From assembly GCF_000522985.1 (NCBI RefSeq), contig NZ_CP007129.1:434001-498000 (forward strand): a stretch of DNA of 64,000 bases, written 5' to 3'. The stretch is from Gemmatirosa kalamazoonensis (GTDB lineage: Bacteria; Gemmatimonadota; Gemmatimonadetes; Gemmatimonadales; Gemmatimonadaceae). Under the pieces are notes generated by a model that did not search any database, was not told where the DNA came from, and worked only from the letters and a program-made list of their open reading frames with translations. A program made the translations under genes and the position numbers. This document shows, piece by piece, positions 40,510 to 48,608 of this stretch (positions are counted from its first letter, which is position 1; each line of letters begins with the position of its first letter).

Positions 40510-42233
40510 GGCATGTCCGCCTCGCCGAGGGGAAGCGCCGCCTCCACCGTGGTGCCGCGGCCCGGCGCGCTCTCCACGTGCAGCGCGCCGCCGCGCTCCG
40601 CCGCGCGCTCGCGCATGGATCGCAGGCCGAGCCCACCGTCGCGCCGCCCGCCGATGCGCGTGCCCGGGTCGAATCCCGCGCCGTCGTCGTGCACGGTGAG
40701 CCGCGCCACGCCGCCGCGCGTCGTCGCGCGCACCTCGGCCCGTGCGGCGTGCGCGTGCTTCACCACGTTGTGCAGCGCCTCGCGCGCGATGCGGTAGAGC
40801 GTCTCCTCGATCGCCGGCGGCTGCGGCGTCCACCCGTCGTCGACGACGTCGACCGCGACCTCGCCGACGGCGCCCGACGCGACGTGCGTGCGGACCGCCT
40901 CCACGAGCCCCACGCCACGCAGCCGCGCGAGCCCGGCGTCGGGGATCGTCAGCACCGGCCACTCCGCCGACGGCCGCAGCTCGGTGAGCAGCGCGCGCAT
41001 CTCGGCCAGCGCGCCGCGCGTGATGTCGACGAGCATCGAGGCGCGCCGCTCGCCCTCCACCATGTCGCGCGCGTACGCCGCGCCCACCGACTGCGCGACG
41101 AGCGACGCGGTGAAGAGCTGCTGCGTCACCGAGTCGTGCAGCTCGCGCGCGAGGCGGTGCCGCTCCTCGAGCGCGGCGGCGCGCTGCGCGGCCTCGTAGA
41201 GCTGCGCGTTCTCCAGCGCGACCGCGAGCTGGTCGGCGACGATGCGCAGCCCGTCGACGTCCTCCGCCGCGAACGGCTCGCGCCGCTCCACGTTCAGCAC
41301 GCCGAGCACGCGGTCGCCGGCGAGCAGTGGGAGCACGACCTCCGCCTGTCGGCCGTCGGTGCCCGGCGTCGGGAGATAACGTGGGTCGGACGCGGCCTCG
41401 TTCGCGAGCACGACCTCGCGCGTGCGCGCCGCGGCGCCCATGAGTCCGCGGTCGATCGGGATGTGGTGGCGTCCGCCGATCGCGCGCTTGTAGCCGCCGC
41501 CGAGCGAGTGCAGCAGCAGCGTGTCGGGATCCTCGGGGAGCAGCAGCGCGATCGCGACGTTCTCGTAGCCGAGGATCTCGTGGATCGCGTCGGCGGCGCG
41601 CTGCAGCAGCTCGTCGCGCTGCAGGTCGCCGGTGACGAGCCGCCCGACGTGCGCGATGAGCGCGAGCCGCTCGCCGCGCAGCCGTTCGGCCGCGAGGCGC
41701 CGCGCGTTGTGCACCGCGATCGCCGCGTGGCGCGCGAACTCCTCGAGGGTCTCCACGTCGCGCGCGCCGAACGGCCGCCGCCGCCCGGTGGACGCGTCGG
41801 GGGCGCGGCCGAGCGCGAACACGCCCATCGGCGCGTCGCCCCAGTGCACCGGCACGCCGATCATCGCGTGCTCGTCGAGCGCGGGCACGATCGGCGTCGG
41901 GATCTCCGCGTAGCGGCGCACGCACACCGGCGCTCTGCGCTCGAGCACGAGCCCCACCATGCCGACGCCCGGCGGGATGATGTCGCCGATGCGCACCGCG
42001 GGCATGTCGCGCACCGCGGCGGCGCGCACCGTACCGCGCGACTCGTCGACGAGGCTGATCGCGCCGTGGTCGGCGGCGAGCAGCGCGCACGCGTGCTCGA
42101 GCACGCGCGCGAGCAGCGGTGCGAGGTCGGTCTCGCGTCCGATCGACGCGATGACGCCGCGCAGGCTGTCGCGCTCGCGCGCGAGCCGCGCGAGCGGGGA
42201 GGGCCGGAGCGGGACGACCGGGGGCTCGGGCAT
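40506..42233 (-). CDS. GAF-domain sensor histidine kinase (NarX-like HisKA_3)
   Basis: A 575-residue soluble histidine kinase. Two GAF domains (about residues 20-180 and 195-350; SRGTVRAAAVRDMPAVRIGD in the first, LLLEHSLGG-like LLLHSLGGGYKRAIGG in the second) should sense a small molecule or redox signal. The HisKA_3 box is EERHRLARELHDSVTQQLF with the phospho-His near residue 372. The ATPase domain has YRIAREALHNVVKHAHA (N box) and DDGAGFDPGTRI (G box). No transmembrane segment, so it senses inside the cell. It is co-translated with the response regulator. It diverges from the sdh operon promoter, so control of respiration genes is possible but only inferred from position. Confidence 0.92.
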   Translation of the reverse strand: MPEPPVVPLRPSPLARLARERDSLRGVIASIGRETDLAPLLARVLEHACALLAADHGAISLVDESRGTVRAAAVRDMPAVRIGDIIPPGVGMVGLVLERRAPVCVRRYAEIPTPIVPALDEHAMIGVPVHWGDAPMGVFALGRAPDASTGRRRPFGARDVETLEEFARHAAIAVHNARRLAAERLRGERLALIAHVGRLVTGDLQRDELLQRAADAIHEILGYENVAIALLLPEDPDTLLLHSLGGGYKRAIGGRHHIPIDRGLMGAAARTREVVLANEAASDPRYLPTPGTDGRQAEVVLPLLAGDRVLGVLNVERREPFAAEDVDGLRIVADQLAVALENAQLYEAAQRAAALEERHRLARELHDSVTQQLFTASLVAQSVGAAYARDMVEGERRASMLVDITRGALAEMRALLTELRPSAEWPVLTIPDAGLARLRGVGLVEAVRTHVASGAVGEVAVDVVDDGWTPQPPAIEETLYRIAREALHNVVKHAHAARAEVRATTRGGVARLTVHDDGAGFDPGTRIGGRRDGGLGLRSMRERAAERGGALHVESAPGRGTTVEAALPLGEADMP

Positions 42234-42293
42234 CGAGCGCTAATGTGTCTGTACGACGAAGGGGCGGAAAGAGCGGAAAGGGCGGTCGCCGTG

Positions 42294-42322
42294 TTGACAG
42301 GGCGTGTACCGGACTGTCGAAT
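42294..42322 (+). promoter_or_regulatory. Predicted sigma-70-type promoter of the sdh operon
   Basis: TTGACA (42294-42299) with a 17-base spacer to TCGAAT (42317-42322): a perfect -35 and four of six -10 matches. A start near 42330 leaves a leader of about 27 bases with GGAGG at 42346-42350 before the sdhC ATG. Confidence 0.5.
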
Positions 42323-42356
42323 AGCCGACACCGCCCACCGAGACCGGAGGATAGCG

Positions 42357-43157
42357 ATGGCTCACGCGCCGCTCCCGCTCGCTCCCCCACGCCGCTTCGG
42401 CGAGACGTCGCGCCGCGACGCCTGGTGGGTGCAGTCCGCGGTGACGTTCGCGATCCTCGGCGCGTTCGTCGTGTACGCGACGTGGGCCGCGTTCCAGGGC
42501 GCGTACTACGAGTCGGGCCCGTACCTGTCGCCGTTCTACTCGCCGCTGCTGTTCGGCGACTCGACGCACGCGTGGTTCGGGCCGCAGCCGGCGTGGTGGC
42601 CGCACGCGCTGCCGTTCTCCGCGGCGCTGCTCATCCTGTGGGCCCCGGGCGGCTTCCGCTTCACCTGCTACTACTACCGCGGCGCCTACTACAAGGCGTT
42701 CTGGGCCGATCCCGTGTCGTGCGCCGTCGGCGAGCCGGGGTTCCGTACCACGGGACGCTATCGCGGCGAGCGCTACTTCCCGCTCATCGTGCAGAACGTC
42801 CACCGGTACTTCCTGTACATCGCGTTAGGCTTCCTCGTCGTCCTCGCGTACGACGTCGTGAAGGCGACGCGCTTCCCCGACGGCTTCGGCATCGGCGTCG
42901 GCACGCTCGTGCTCGCGGCGAACGTCGTGCTGCTCGGCTGCTACACGCTGGGCTGCCACTCGCTGCGCCACGTCGTCGGCGGCTACCTCGACCGGCTGCA
43001 CGGCCGCCCCGCGCGCAAGGCGGCGTACGACTGCGTGAGCTGCCTCAATCGCGTGCACATGCGGTTCGCGTGGGCGAGCCTCGTCTCGGTCGCGTTCGCG
43101 GATCTCTACGTGCGACTGTGCGCGATGGGGATCTGGCACGACGCGCGAATCTTCTGA
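42357..43157 (+). CDS. sdhC: Succinate dehydrogenase membrane anchor, mycobacterial Sdh1 type
   Basis: A 266-residue membrane anchor. About five hydrophobic segments (near residues 28-48, 80-100, 150-172, 180-200 and 235-255). It resembles the single long anchor of mycobacterial Sdh1 rather than the SdhC/SdhD pair: FRFTCYYYRGAYYKAFWADP near 98, CAVGEPGFRTTGRYRGERYF near 120, LIVQNVHRYFLYIALGF near 145, CYTLGCHSLRHVVGGYLD near 195, and YDCVSCLNRVHMRFAW near 222. Conserved Cys/His in these segments could bind a metal cluster. It would hand electrons from SdhAB to quinone. ATG 42357 has GGAGG six bases upstream. A hairpin repeat separates it from sdhA. Confidence 0.82.
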   Translation: MAHAPLPLAPPRRFGETSRRDAWWVQSAVTFAILGAFVVYATWAAFQGAYYESGPYLSPFYSPLLFGDSTHAWFGPQPAWWPHALPFSAALLILWAPGGFRFTCYYYRGAYYKAFWADPVSCAVGEPGFRTTGRYRGERYFPLIVQNVHRYFLYIALGFLVVLAYDVVKATRFPDGFGIGVGTLVLAANVVLLGCYTLGCHSLRHVVGGYLDRLHGRPARKAAYDCVSCLNRVHMRFAWASLVSVAFADLYVRLCAMGIWHDARIF

Positions 43158-43161
43158 TCTC

Positions 43162-43244
43162 CTCCACGCTCCACCCTCCACGCTCCACGCTCGGCGTCCC
43201 CGCGAGACGGAGTGAGCGTGGAGCGCGGAGCGTGGAGCGTGGAG
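43162..43244. repeat. Inverted array of CTCCACG units between sdhC and sdhA
   Basis: The left arm (43162-43192) and right arm (43214-43244) are 31 bases each and match at 29 positions when reverse-complemented. Each is built of CTCCACG or CGTGGAG units. It lies inside the sdh operon, five bases after sdhC and 20 before sdhA, where a terminator would be costly; processing or stability control is an alternative. Confidence 0.85.
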
Positions 43245-43263
43245 ACACCTCGAGTTCTAGATT

Positions 43264-45078
43264 ATGCCCGAGTTCGAGACGCACGACTGCGATGTGCTGG
43301 TGATCGGTGCCGGTGGCGCGGGACTGCGCGCCGCGATCGAGGCCGAAGCCGCGGGGTGCCGGGTGACGCTCGTGTGCAAGTCGCTGCTCGGTAAGGCGCA
43401 CACCGTGATGGCCGAGGGCGGTGCCGCGGCGGCGATGGCGAACGTCGACGAGCGCGACTCGTGGCGCGTGCACTTCGCCGACACCATGCGCGGCGGGCAG
43501 TACGTCAACAACTGGCGCATGGCCGAGCTGCACGCGCAGGAAGCGCCGGCGCGCATCCGCGAGCTCGAGGCGTGGGGCGCCGTGTTCGACCGCACCGACG
43601 ACGGGCGCATCCTGCAGCGCAACTTCGGCGGCCACCGCTACCCGCGGCTCGCGCACGTCGGCGACCGCACGGGGCTCGAGATCATCCGCACGCTGCAGGA
43701 CCGCGTCGTCCACCGGAAGGGGATCGAGGTGCACATGGAGTGCACCGTGCTGCGCCTGCTGAAGGACGGCGACCGCGCGGCCGGCGCGTTCGGCTACGAC
43801 CGCGAGCGCGGGCGGTTCAGGGTGTGGCGCGCGCGCGCCGTGGTGCTCGCGACCGGCGGCATCGGCAAGGCGTTCAAGATCACGAGCAACTCCTGGGAGT
43901 ACACCGGCGACGGGCACGCGCTCGCGTACGAGGCGGGCGCGGAGCTGATGGACATGGAGTTCGTGCAGTTCCACCCCACGGGGATGATCTGGCCGCCGAG
44001 CGTGCGCGGGATCCTCGTCACCGAGGGCGTGCGCGGCGAGGGCGGCGTGCTCACGAACCGCGACGGGCGGCGGTTCATGTTCGACGACGTTCCGGAGAAC
44101 TACCGCGCGCAGACCGCCGACACGCCGGAAGAGGGCTGGCGCTACACGCAAGGTGACAAGAGCGCCCGCCGCCCGCCCGAGCTGCTCACCCGCGACCACG
44201 TCGCGCGCTGCATCATGCGCGAGGTGAAGGAGGGTCGCGGCTCCCCGCACGGCGGCGTGTTCCTCGACATCGCGTGGATCAAGGAGAAGCTGCCTAACGC
44301 CTCGGAGCACATCAAGAAGAAGCTCCCGAGCATGTACCACCAGTTCAAGCAGCTCGCCGACATCGACATCACGACGACGCCGATGGAGGTCGGCCCCACG
44401 ACGCACTACGTCATGGGCGGCGTGCGCGTCGACGGCGACTCGCAGATGTCGACCGTGCCCGGGCTGTTCGCCGCCGGCGAGGTGGCGGCCGGACTCCACG
44501 GCGCGAACCGGCTCGGCGGCAACTCGCTCTCCGACCTGCTCGTGTTCGGTCGCCGCGCGGGCGAGCACGCGGCGTGCTTCGCCCGGGAGAACGCCGTGCC
44601 GTCGCTCGACGCCGGCGCCGTGGATGCCGCGGCGCGCGACGCGGTGGCGCCGTTCGAGCGCGCGGGGGGCGAGGCGGCGTACGCGGTGCAGCACGCGCTG
44701 CAGGAGATGATGCAGGACCTCGTCGGCATCGTACGGCGCGAGGAGGAGATGACGCGCGCGCTCGACGGCATCACGGCGCTCCGCGAGCGCGCGCGGCTCG
44801 TCTCCGTCGTCGGGAATCGCGAGTACAACCCGGGGTGGCACACCGCGCTCGACCTCGCGAACCTGCTCGTCGTCTCCGAGGCCGTCGCGCGCGCGGCGAT
44901 CGAGCGGAAGGAGAGCCGCGGCGGACACTTCCGCGACGACTACCCGGCGAAGGATCCGCAGGGCGCGACGTTCAACATCGTGCTCCGGCGCGGCGGCGAC
45001 GGCGCGATGCAGCTCGAGCGGCGCCCCATCCCGCCGATGCGCGACGACCTGAAGGCGATCATCCAGGAGCTGGGATGA
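43264..45078 (+). CDS. sdhA: Succinate dehydrogenase / fumarate reductase flavoprotein subunit
   Basis: A 604-residue FAD-containing subunit. The dinucleotide fold is VLVIGAGGAGLRAAIEAEAA near residues 11-30. The FAD-linking histidine lies in GKAHTVMAEGGAAAAMANV (His near residue 45). Further family stretches: GHALAYEAGAELMDMEFVQF near 218 and HPTGMIWPPSVRG (dicarboxylate His-Pro-Thr-Gly) near 240. MGGVRVDGDSQMSTVPGLFA near 385 and HGANRLGGNSLSDLLVFGRR near 415 complete it. It oxidises succinate to fumarate in the TCA cycle. A weak start region (GAGTTCTAGATT before ATG 43264) lacks a typical ribosome site. ATGA overlap with the DUF418 gene. Confidence 0.93.
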   Translation: MPEFETHDCDVLVIGAGGAGLRAAIEAEAAGCRVTLVCKSLLGKAHTVMAEGGAAAAMANVDERDSWRVHFADTMRGGQYVNNWRMAELHAQEAPARIRELEAWGAVFDRTDDGRILQRNFGGHRYPRLAHVGDRTGLEIIRTLQDRVVHRKGIEVHMECTVLRLLKDGDRAAGAFGYDRERGRFRVWRARAVVLATGGIGKAFKITSNSWEYTGDGHALAYEAGAELMDMEFVQFHPTGMIWPPSVRGILVTEGVRGEGGVLTNRDGRRFMFDDVPENYRAQTADTPEEGWRYTQGDKSARRPPELLTRDHVARCIMREVKEGRGSPHGGVFLDIAWIKEKLPNASEHIKKKLPSMYHQFKQLADIDITTTPMEVGPTTHYVMGGVRVDGDSQMSTVPGLFAAGEVAAGLHGANRLGGNSLSDLLVFGRRAGEHAACFARENAVPSLDAGAVDAAARDAVAPFERAGGEAAYAVQHALQEMMQDLVGIVRREEEMTRALDGITALRERARLVSVVGNREYNPGWHTALDLANLLVVSEAVARAAIERKESRGGHFRDDYPAKDPQGATFNIVLRRGGDGAMQLERRPIPPMRDDLKAIIQELG

Positions 45079-46373
45079 CGACCGCGGCACCCCCCACGAT
45101 CGGGGTCGTCCCGAGCGCGGCGATGGACGCGCGGCCGGACGCGGGGACCTCCGCCGCGCCCCTCGGCGCCGGGGGGCGCATCGCGCCGATCGACGTGCTG
45201 CGCGGCGTGGCGCTGCTCGGCATCCTGTTGATGAACGTCCAGTCGTACGGCCTGCCGTCCGCCGCGTACCTGAACCCCACGGCGTACGGCGGCCTCGCGG
45301 GCGCCGACTGGTGGCTGTGGGCCGTCGGGCGCGTGCTCGTCGACCAGAAGATGTACGGGCTGTTCGCGATGCTGTTCGGCGCCGGCGTCGTGCTGATGAC
45401 CGAGCGCGTCGAGTCGCGCGGGCGGCGGCCGGCGGCGCTGCACGTCCGGCGCATGGCGTGGCTCCTCGTCTTCGGCATGCTGCACGCCTGGCTGCTCTGG
45501 TCCGGCGACATCCTCTACACGTACGCGCTGTGCGGCATGGCCGCCTACGCGTTCCGCCGCAAGGCGCCGCGGACGCTGTTCGTGGTCGGCGGCGTGTTCC
45601 TCGTCGTGGGAGCGCTGATCTGGCTCGGCGCGGGCTTCTCCATGCGGTTCTGGCCACCGGCGACCGTCGCCGGCTTCGAGCAGGACATGTGGCGCCCGAC
45701 CGCGGCCCAGCTCGCGCGCGAGATCGCGACGTACCGCGACGGCGGCTGGCTCGCGCAGACGTCGTCCCGCGTCGACGACGCGATCGCGATGGAGACGTAC
45801 ATCTTCTTCTTCTTCGTGGCGTGGAAGACGCTCGGCCTCATGCTCGTCGGCATGGGGCTGTTGAAGGCGCACGTGCTCGACGCGTCGCGCCCGCGCGCGT
45901 TCTACCTGCGGATGCTCGCCGTGGGCGCGGCGGTCGGCGTCGCGCTGAACGCGTGGGGGATTCGCGAGGACGCGCGCCACGGGTGGAGCGTGCGCTACTC
46001 GTTCTTCTTCGGCGACCAGTGGAACTACTGGGGGGCCGCGTGCACGTCGTTCGCGTGGCTCGCGCTCGTCATGCTGCTCTGCCGCTCGTCGCTCGCCGCG
46101 CGTACCGGCCCGCTGGCGGCCGTGGGACGGACGGCGTTCACGAACTACATCCTGCAGACGGTGCTCTGCACGACGCTGTTCTACGGGTACGGCTTCGGCC
46201 TGTTCGCGAAGCTCGATCGCGTGCAGCTGCTCGGCGTCGTGGCCGCGGTATGGGCGGTGCAGCTCGCGCTCGCGTCCTGGTGGCTCGCGCGCTTCCGCTT
46301 CGGCCCGCTCGAGTGGCTCTGGCGATCGCTCACCTACTGGCGCCGGCAGCCGATGCGGAGAGTGGCTGCGTAG
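45075..46373 (+). CDS. DUF418 family membrane protein
   Basis: A 432-residue integral membrane protein of the DUF418 (YeiB-like) group. RIAPIDVLRGVALLGILLMN near residue 35 is the family signature, followed by MYGLFAMLFGAGVVLM near 95, LLVFGMLHAWLLWSGDILYTY near 135, and the C-terminal domain with TAFTNYILQTVLCTTLFYGY near 355 and FGPLEWLWRSLTYW near 412. About ten helices. Function unknown, possibly transport or acyl transfer. It sits between sdhA (4-base overlap) and sdhB, an unusual insertion. Its last codons and stop (GTGGCTGCGTAG) are part of a family B repeat, so the repeat set the C-terminus. Confidence 0.85.
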   Translation: MTTAAPPTIGVVPSAAMDARPDAGTSAAPLGAGGRIAPIDVLRGVALLGILLMNVQSYGLPSAAYLNPTAYGGLAGADWWLWAVGRVLVDQKMYGLFAMLFGAGVVLMTERVESRGRRPAALHVRRMAWLLVFGMLHAWLLWSGDILYTYALCGMAAYAFRRKAPRTLFVVGGVFLVVGALIWLGAGFSMRFWPPATVAGFEQDMWRPTAAQLAREIATYRDGGWLAQTSSRVDDAIAMETYIFFFFVAWKTLGLMLVGMGLLKAHVLDASRPRAFYLRMLAVGAAVGVALNAWGIREDARHGWSVRYSFFFGDQWNYWGAACTSFAWLALVMLLCRSSLAARTGPLAAVGRTAFTNYILQTVLCTTLFYGYGFGLFAKLDRVQLLGVVAAVWAVQLALASWWLARFRFGPLEWLWRSLTYWRRQPMRRVAA

Positions 46374-46440
46374 CTGCGTGGCTGCGTGACACGAACTGCC
46401 CACGCAGCCACGCAGCTACGCAGCCACGCAGCCACGCAGC
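46362..46440. repeat. GTGGCTGC inverted array, family B, copy 4
   Basis: Left arm 46362-46389 (GTGGCTGC, GTAGCTGC, GTGGCTGC units), right arm 46400-46440. It overlaps the end of the DUF418 gene, supplying its stop codon, and lies 30 bases before sdhB. Confidence 0.88.
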
Positions 46441-46469
46441 CGGTTTCTCATCCATCAACCTGGTCGCTC

Positions 46470-47326
46470 ATGTCCGCCTCCGTCCCGAGCCTTCGCGACA
46501 CCGCCGCCTACGACGCGCGCACCGGCCTTCCGCGGCCGGAGACGCGCACCGCGGAGTCGCGCGCGATGCGCACGTTCCGCGTGTGGCGCGGCGCCGCGGG
46601 GCAGGGCGCGCTCGTGGACTACGCGACCACGGTGAGCGAGGGGATGGTCGTGCTCGACGCGATCCACCAGATCCAGGCCGAGCAGGCGAACGACCTCGCG
46701 GTGCGCTGGAACTGCAAGGCGGGGAAGTGCGGCTCGTGCTCGGCGGAGATCGACGGCAAGCCGCGGCTCATGTGCATGACGCGGCTCAGCGACCTCCCCG
46801 GCAACGCGCCGATCACGGTGGAGCCGATGCGGTCGTTCCCGCCGGTCCGTGACCTCGTGACCGACGTGTCGTGGAACTTCCGGCAGAAGCAGGCCGTGGC
46901 CGAGTTCACGCCGCGCGCGCGCCCGACGCGCCCGACGGCACGTGGCGCATGGGGCAGGCCGACGTCGACCGCGTGCAGGAGTTCCGGAAGTGCATCGAGT
47001 GCTTCCTCTGCCAGGACGTCTGCCACGTGCTGCGCGACCACCGGCTGCACGAGGAGTTCGTCGGGCCACGCTTCCTCGTGCACGCCGCCGCGCTCGAGAT
47101 GCACCCGCTCGACGTGGCCGACCGCGTGCCGGCGCTGCGGCACGAGCACGGCATCGGCTACTGCAACATCACGAAGTGCTGCACGACGGTGTGCCCCGAG
47201 GGGATCCGCATCACCGACAACGCGATCATCCCTTTGAAGGAGCGCGTGGTCGACGAGTTCTTCGATCCGTTGGGCAAGCTCGTCAAGCTGTTCAGCCGCC
47301 GCCAACTGCAAGGGAGGGCGCCATGA
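46470..47326 (+). pseudogene. sdhB: Succinate dehydrogenase iron-sulfur subunit with apparent frameshift
   Basis: The gene is split between two frames. The first (from ATG 46470) encodes the ferredoxin-like half with the [2Fe-2S] ligands in CKAGKCGSC and MCMTRL, up to VAEFTPRA. The second frame, from about 46922 to 47326, encodes PDAPDGTWRMG and the helical half with CIECFLCQDVC and CNITKCCTTVCPEGIR, the ligands of the [4Fe-4S] and [3Fe-4S] clusters. The switch falls on a CGCGCGCGCGC run (46912-46922). Removing one CG would restore a continuous 284-residue subunit; adding one base would also work. Both halves are otherwise intact, so this is either a recent change, a sequencing error, or recoding. 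It overlaps the next gene by ATGA. Confidence 0.85.
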
Positions 47327-47838
47327 GGTTCGACCCGAAGCCGATCTCCGCCGAGAGCGTCGCCGCCGCGCTCGACAAGGCGCACCGGTATCGCCTGCTG
47401 AACGAGCCGTCCGCCGCCGAGAGCATCTGCCTCGACGTGCTCGCGGTGGACGCCGACAACCAGCAGGCGCTGGAGACGATGCTGCTCGCGATCACCGATC
47501 AGTTCGAGCACGAGAACAACGCCGGCATGCGCCGCGCGCGCGACCTCGTGCCGCGCCTCGACGACGAGTACCGCCGCCAGTACTACGCGGGGATCATCTG
47601 CGAGCGTGCGGCACTCGCGCAGCTCCATCGTCTCGCGCGCACCACCGCGCACGGCGCCGCGCAGTCCGCGTACGCGTCGTTCCGCGAGGCCATGGAGCAC
47701 TTCGAGCGCGCCGAAGCACTGCGCCCCGCCGGCAACGACGAGGCGATCCTCCGCTGGAACACCTGCGCGCGCATCCTCGACCGCAACCCGATCCTCGCGC
47801 CGGCGCCGCGGGAGGAATACGTCCCGTCCTTCGATTGA
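47323..47838 (+). CDS. Hypothetical protein of Sdh1-type operons, TPR-like
   Basis: A 171-residue soluble helical protein. AHRYRLLNEPSAAESICLDV then LAVDADNQQALETMLLAITD (about residues 20-60) looks like a TPR pair, followed by RQYYAGIICERAALAQLHR near 87 and FREAMEHFERAEALRPAGND near 125, another TPR-like helix pair. It overlaps sdhB by four bases, so it is part of the succinate dehydrogenase operon. I associate similar proteins with other Sdh1-type operons, which suggests a role in assembly or cluster delivery; that is inference. A bidirectional repeat follows. Confidence 0.72.
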   Translation: MRFDPKPISAESVAAALDKAHRYRLLNEPSAAESICLDVLAVDADNQQALETMLLAITDQFEHENNAGMRRARDLVPRLDDEYRRQYYAGIICERAALAQLHRLARTTAHGAAQSAYASFREAMEHFERAEALRPAGNDEAILRWNTCARILDRNPILAPAPREEYVPSFD

Positions 47839-47855
47839 AGCCCCGAGGGAAGAGG

Positions 47856-47938
47856 CGAGGGCAGGAGGGCAGGAGGGCAGGAGGGCAGGAGAGCGTCGGA
47901 CTCTCCTGCCCTCCTGCCCTCCTGCCCTCCTGCCCTCT
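47856..47938. repeat. Inverted array of GGGCAGGA units
   Basis: Left arm 47856-47893 with four GGGCAGGA units and right arm 47901-47938 with their reverse complement; seven-base loop. It lies between convergent genes and supplies the stop codon of the minus-strand membrane gene at its outer edge. It looks like a bidirectional terminator. Confidence 0.88.
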
Positions 47939-48453
47939 CAGGTATACCGCGCGATCGCCATCATCGCCGCCGCGAGCAGCAGCAGGCCGGCGACCGTGTG
48001 CATCGCCTTGCCGAGCCGCGTCTGCAGCGCGGCCATCTGCGCGGCCTGGGCGGCGGTCGGCGGGGCGCCGCCCGACTGGATCTGGGCGCCGAGCGCCGCG
48101 ATGCGCACCGCCGTGCGGCGGTTCACCGTGCTGCCGATGATCCCGCCGAGCAGCGCGAGCGCGCCGCCGAGGAGGAACGTGTGCGACGAGCTCGCGCGGA
48201 ACCACGCGCCGCCGCTCAGCGCACTGTTGTGCCAGATCATGCCGAGCCCCGAGAGCAGCGTGAAGAGGCCCGCCGCGTTGAGCCAGACCGACAGCTTCTT
48301 CACGTTCATCAGGTAGCCCATCACCTGCCCCCCCGCCGGCGCCGTCGCGCGGATCGCAGGGAAGAGCAGGAACGCGAGCATCGCCATCGCGCCGGCCCAG
48401 AACACGCCGGCGAGGATGTGCAGGAGGCGCAGCACGAGCATCAACGGGTCCAT
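47938..48453 (-). CDS. Membrane protein, four helices (CopD/DUF2269-like)
   Basis: A 171-residue membrane protein: MDPLMLVLRLLHILAGVFWAG, with His near residue 12 in helix 1, VKKLSVWLNAAGLFTLLSGLGM in helix 2, SHTFLLGGALALLGGIIGS in helix 3, and a fourth helix at the end (VAGLLLLAAAMMAIAR). The layout (LRLLHI...FWAGA in the first helix) resembles CopD-like or DUF2269 proteins, some of which bind haem or copper; no identity is claimed. ATG 48453. Its TGA falls in the GGGCAGGA repeat. Confidence 0.7.
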   Translation of the reverse strand: MDPLMLVLRLLHILAGVFWAGAMAMLAFLLFPAIRATAPAGGQVMGYLMNVKKLSVWLNAAGLFTLLSGLGMIWHNSALSGGAWFRASSSHTFLLGGALALLGGIIGSTVNRRTAVRIAALGAQIQSGGAPPTAAQAAQMAALQTRLGKAMHTVAGLLLLAAAMMAIARYT

Positions 48454-48608
48454 GGCAGGGAGCCTCGGGGGAGGGAGCGGTGCGGATGGCCGACAGTATA
48501 GCCCGCCCGAACCCCAGGCAACTCGGTCGAATGACCTATGCGGGGCGGTGAAACCCTGCGCGGGAGCGGCCTGTCGCAGTAGTGCCACCGCCTCACCCGC
48601 CTCGTCCG

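Noticed and set aside
45075-46373. DUF418 gene as a decaying remnant inserted in the sdh operon
   Set aside because: The frame is intact over 432 codons, with the family signature, full helix count and a coupled start.
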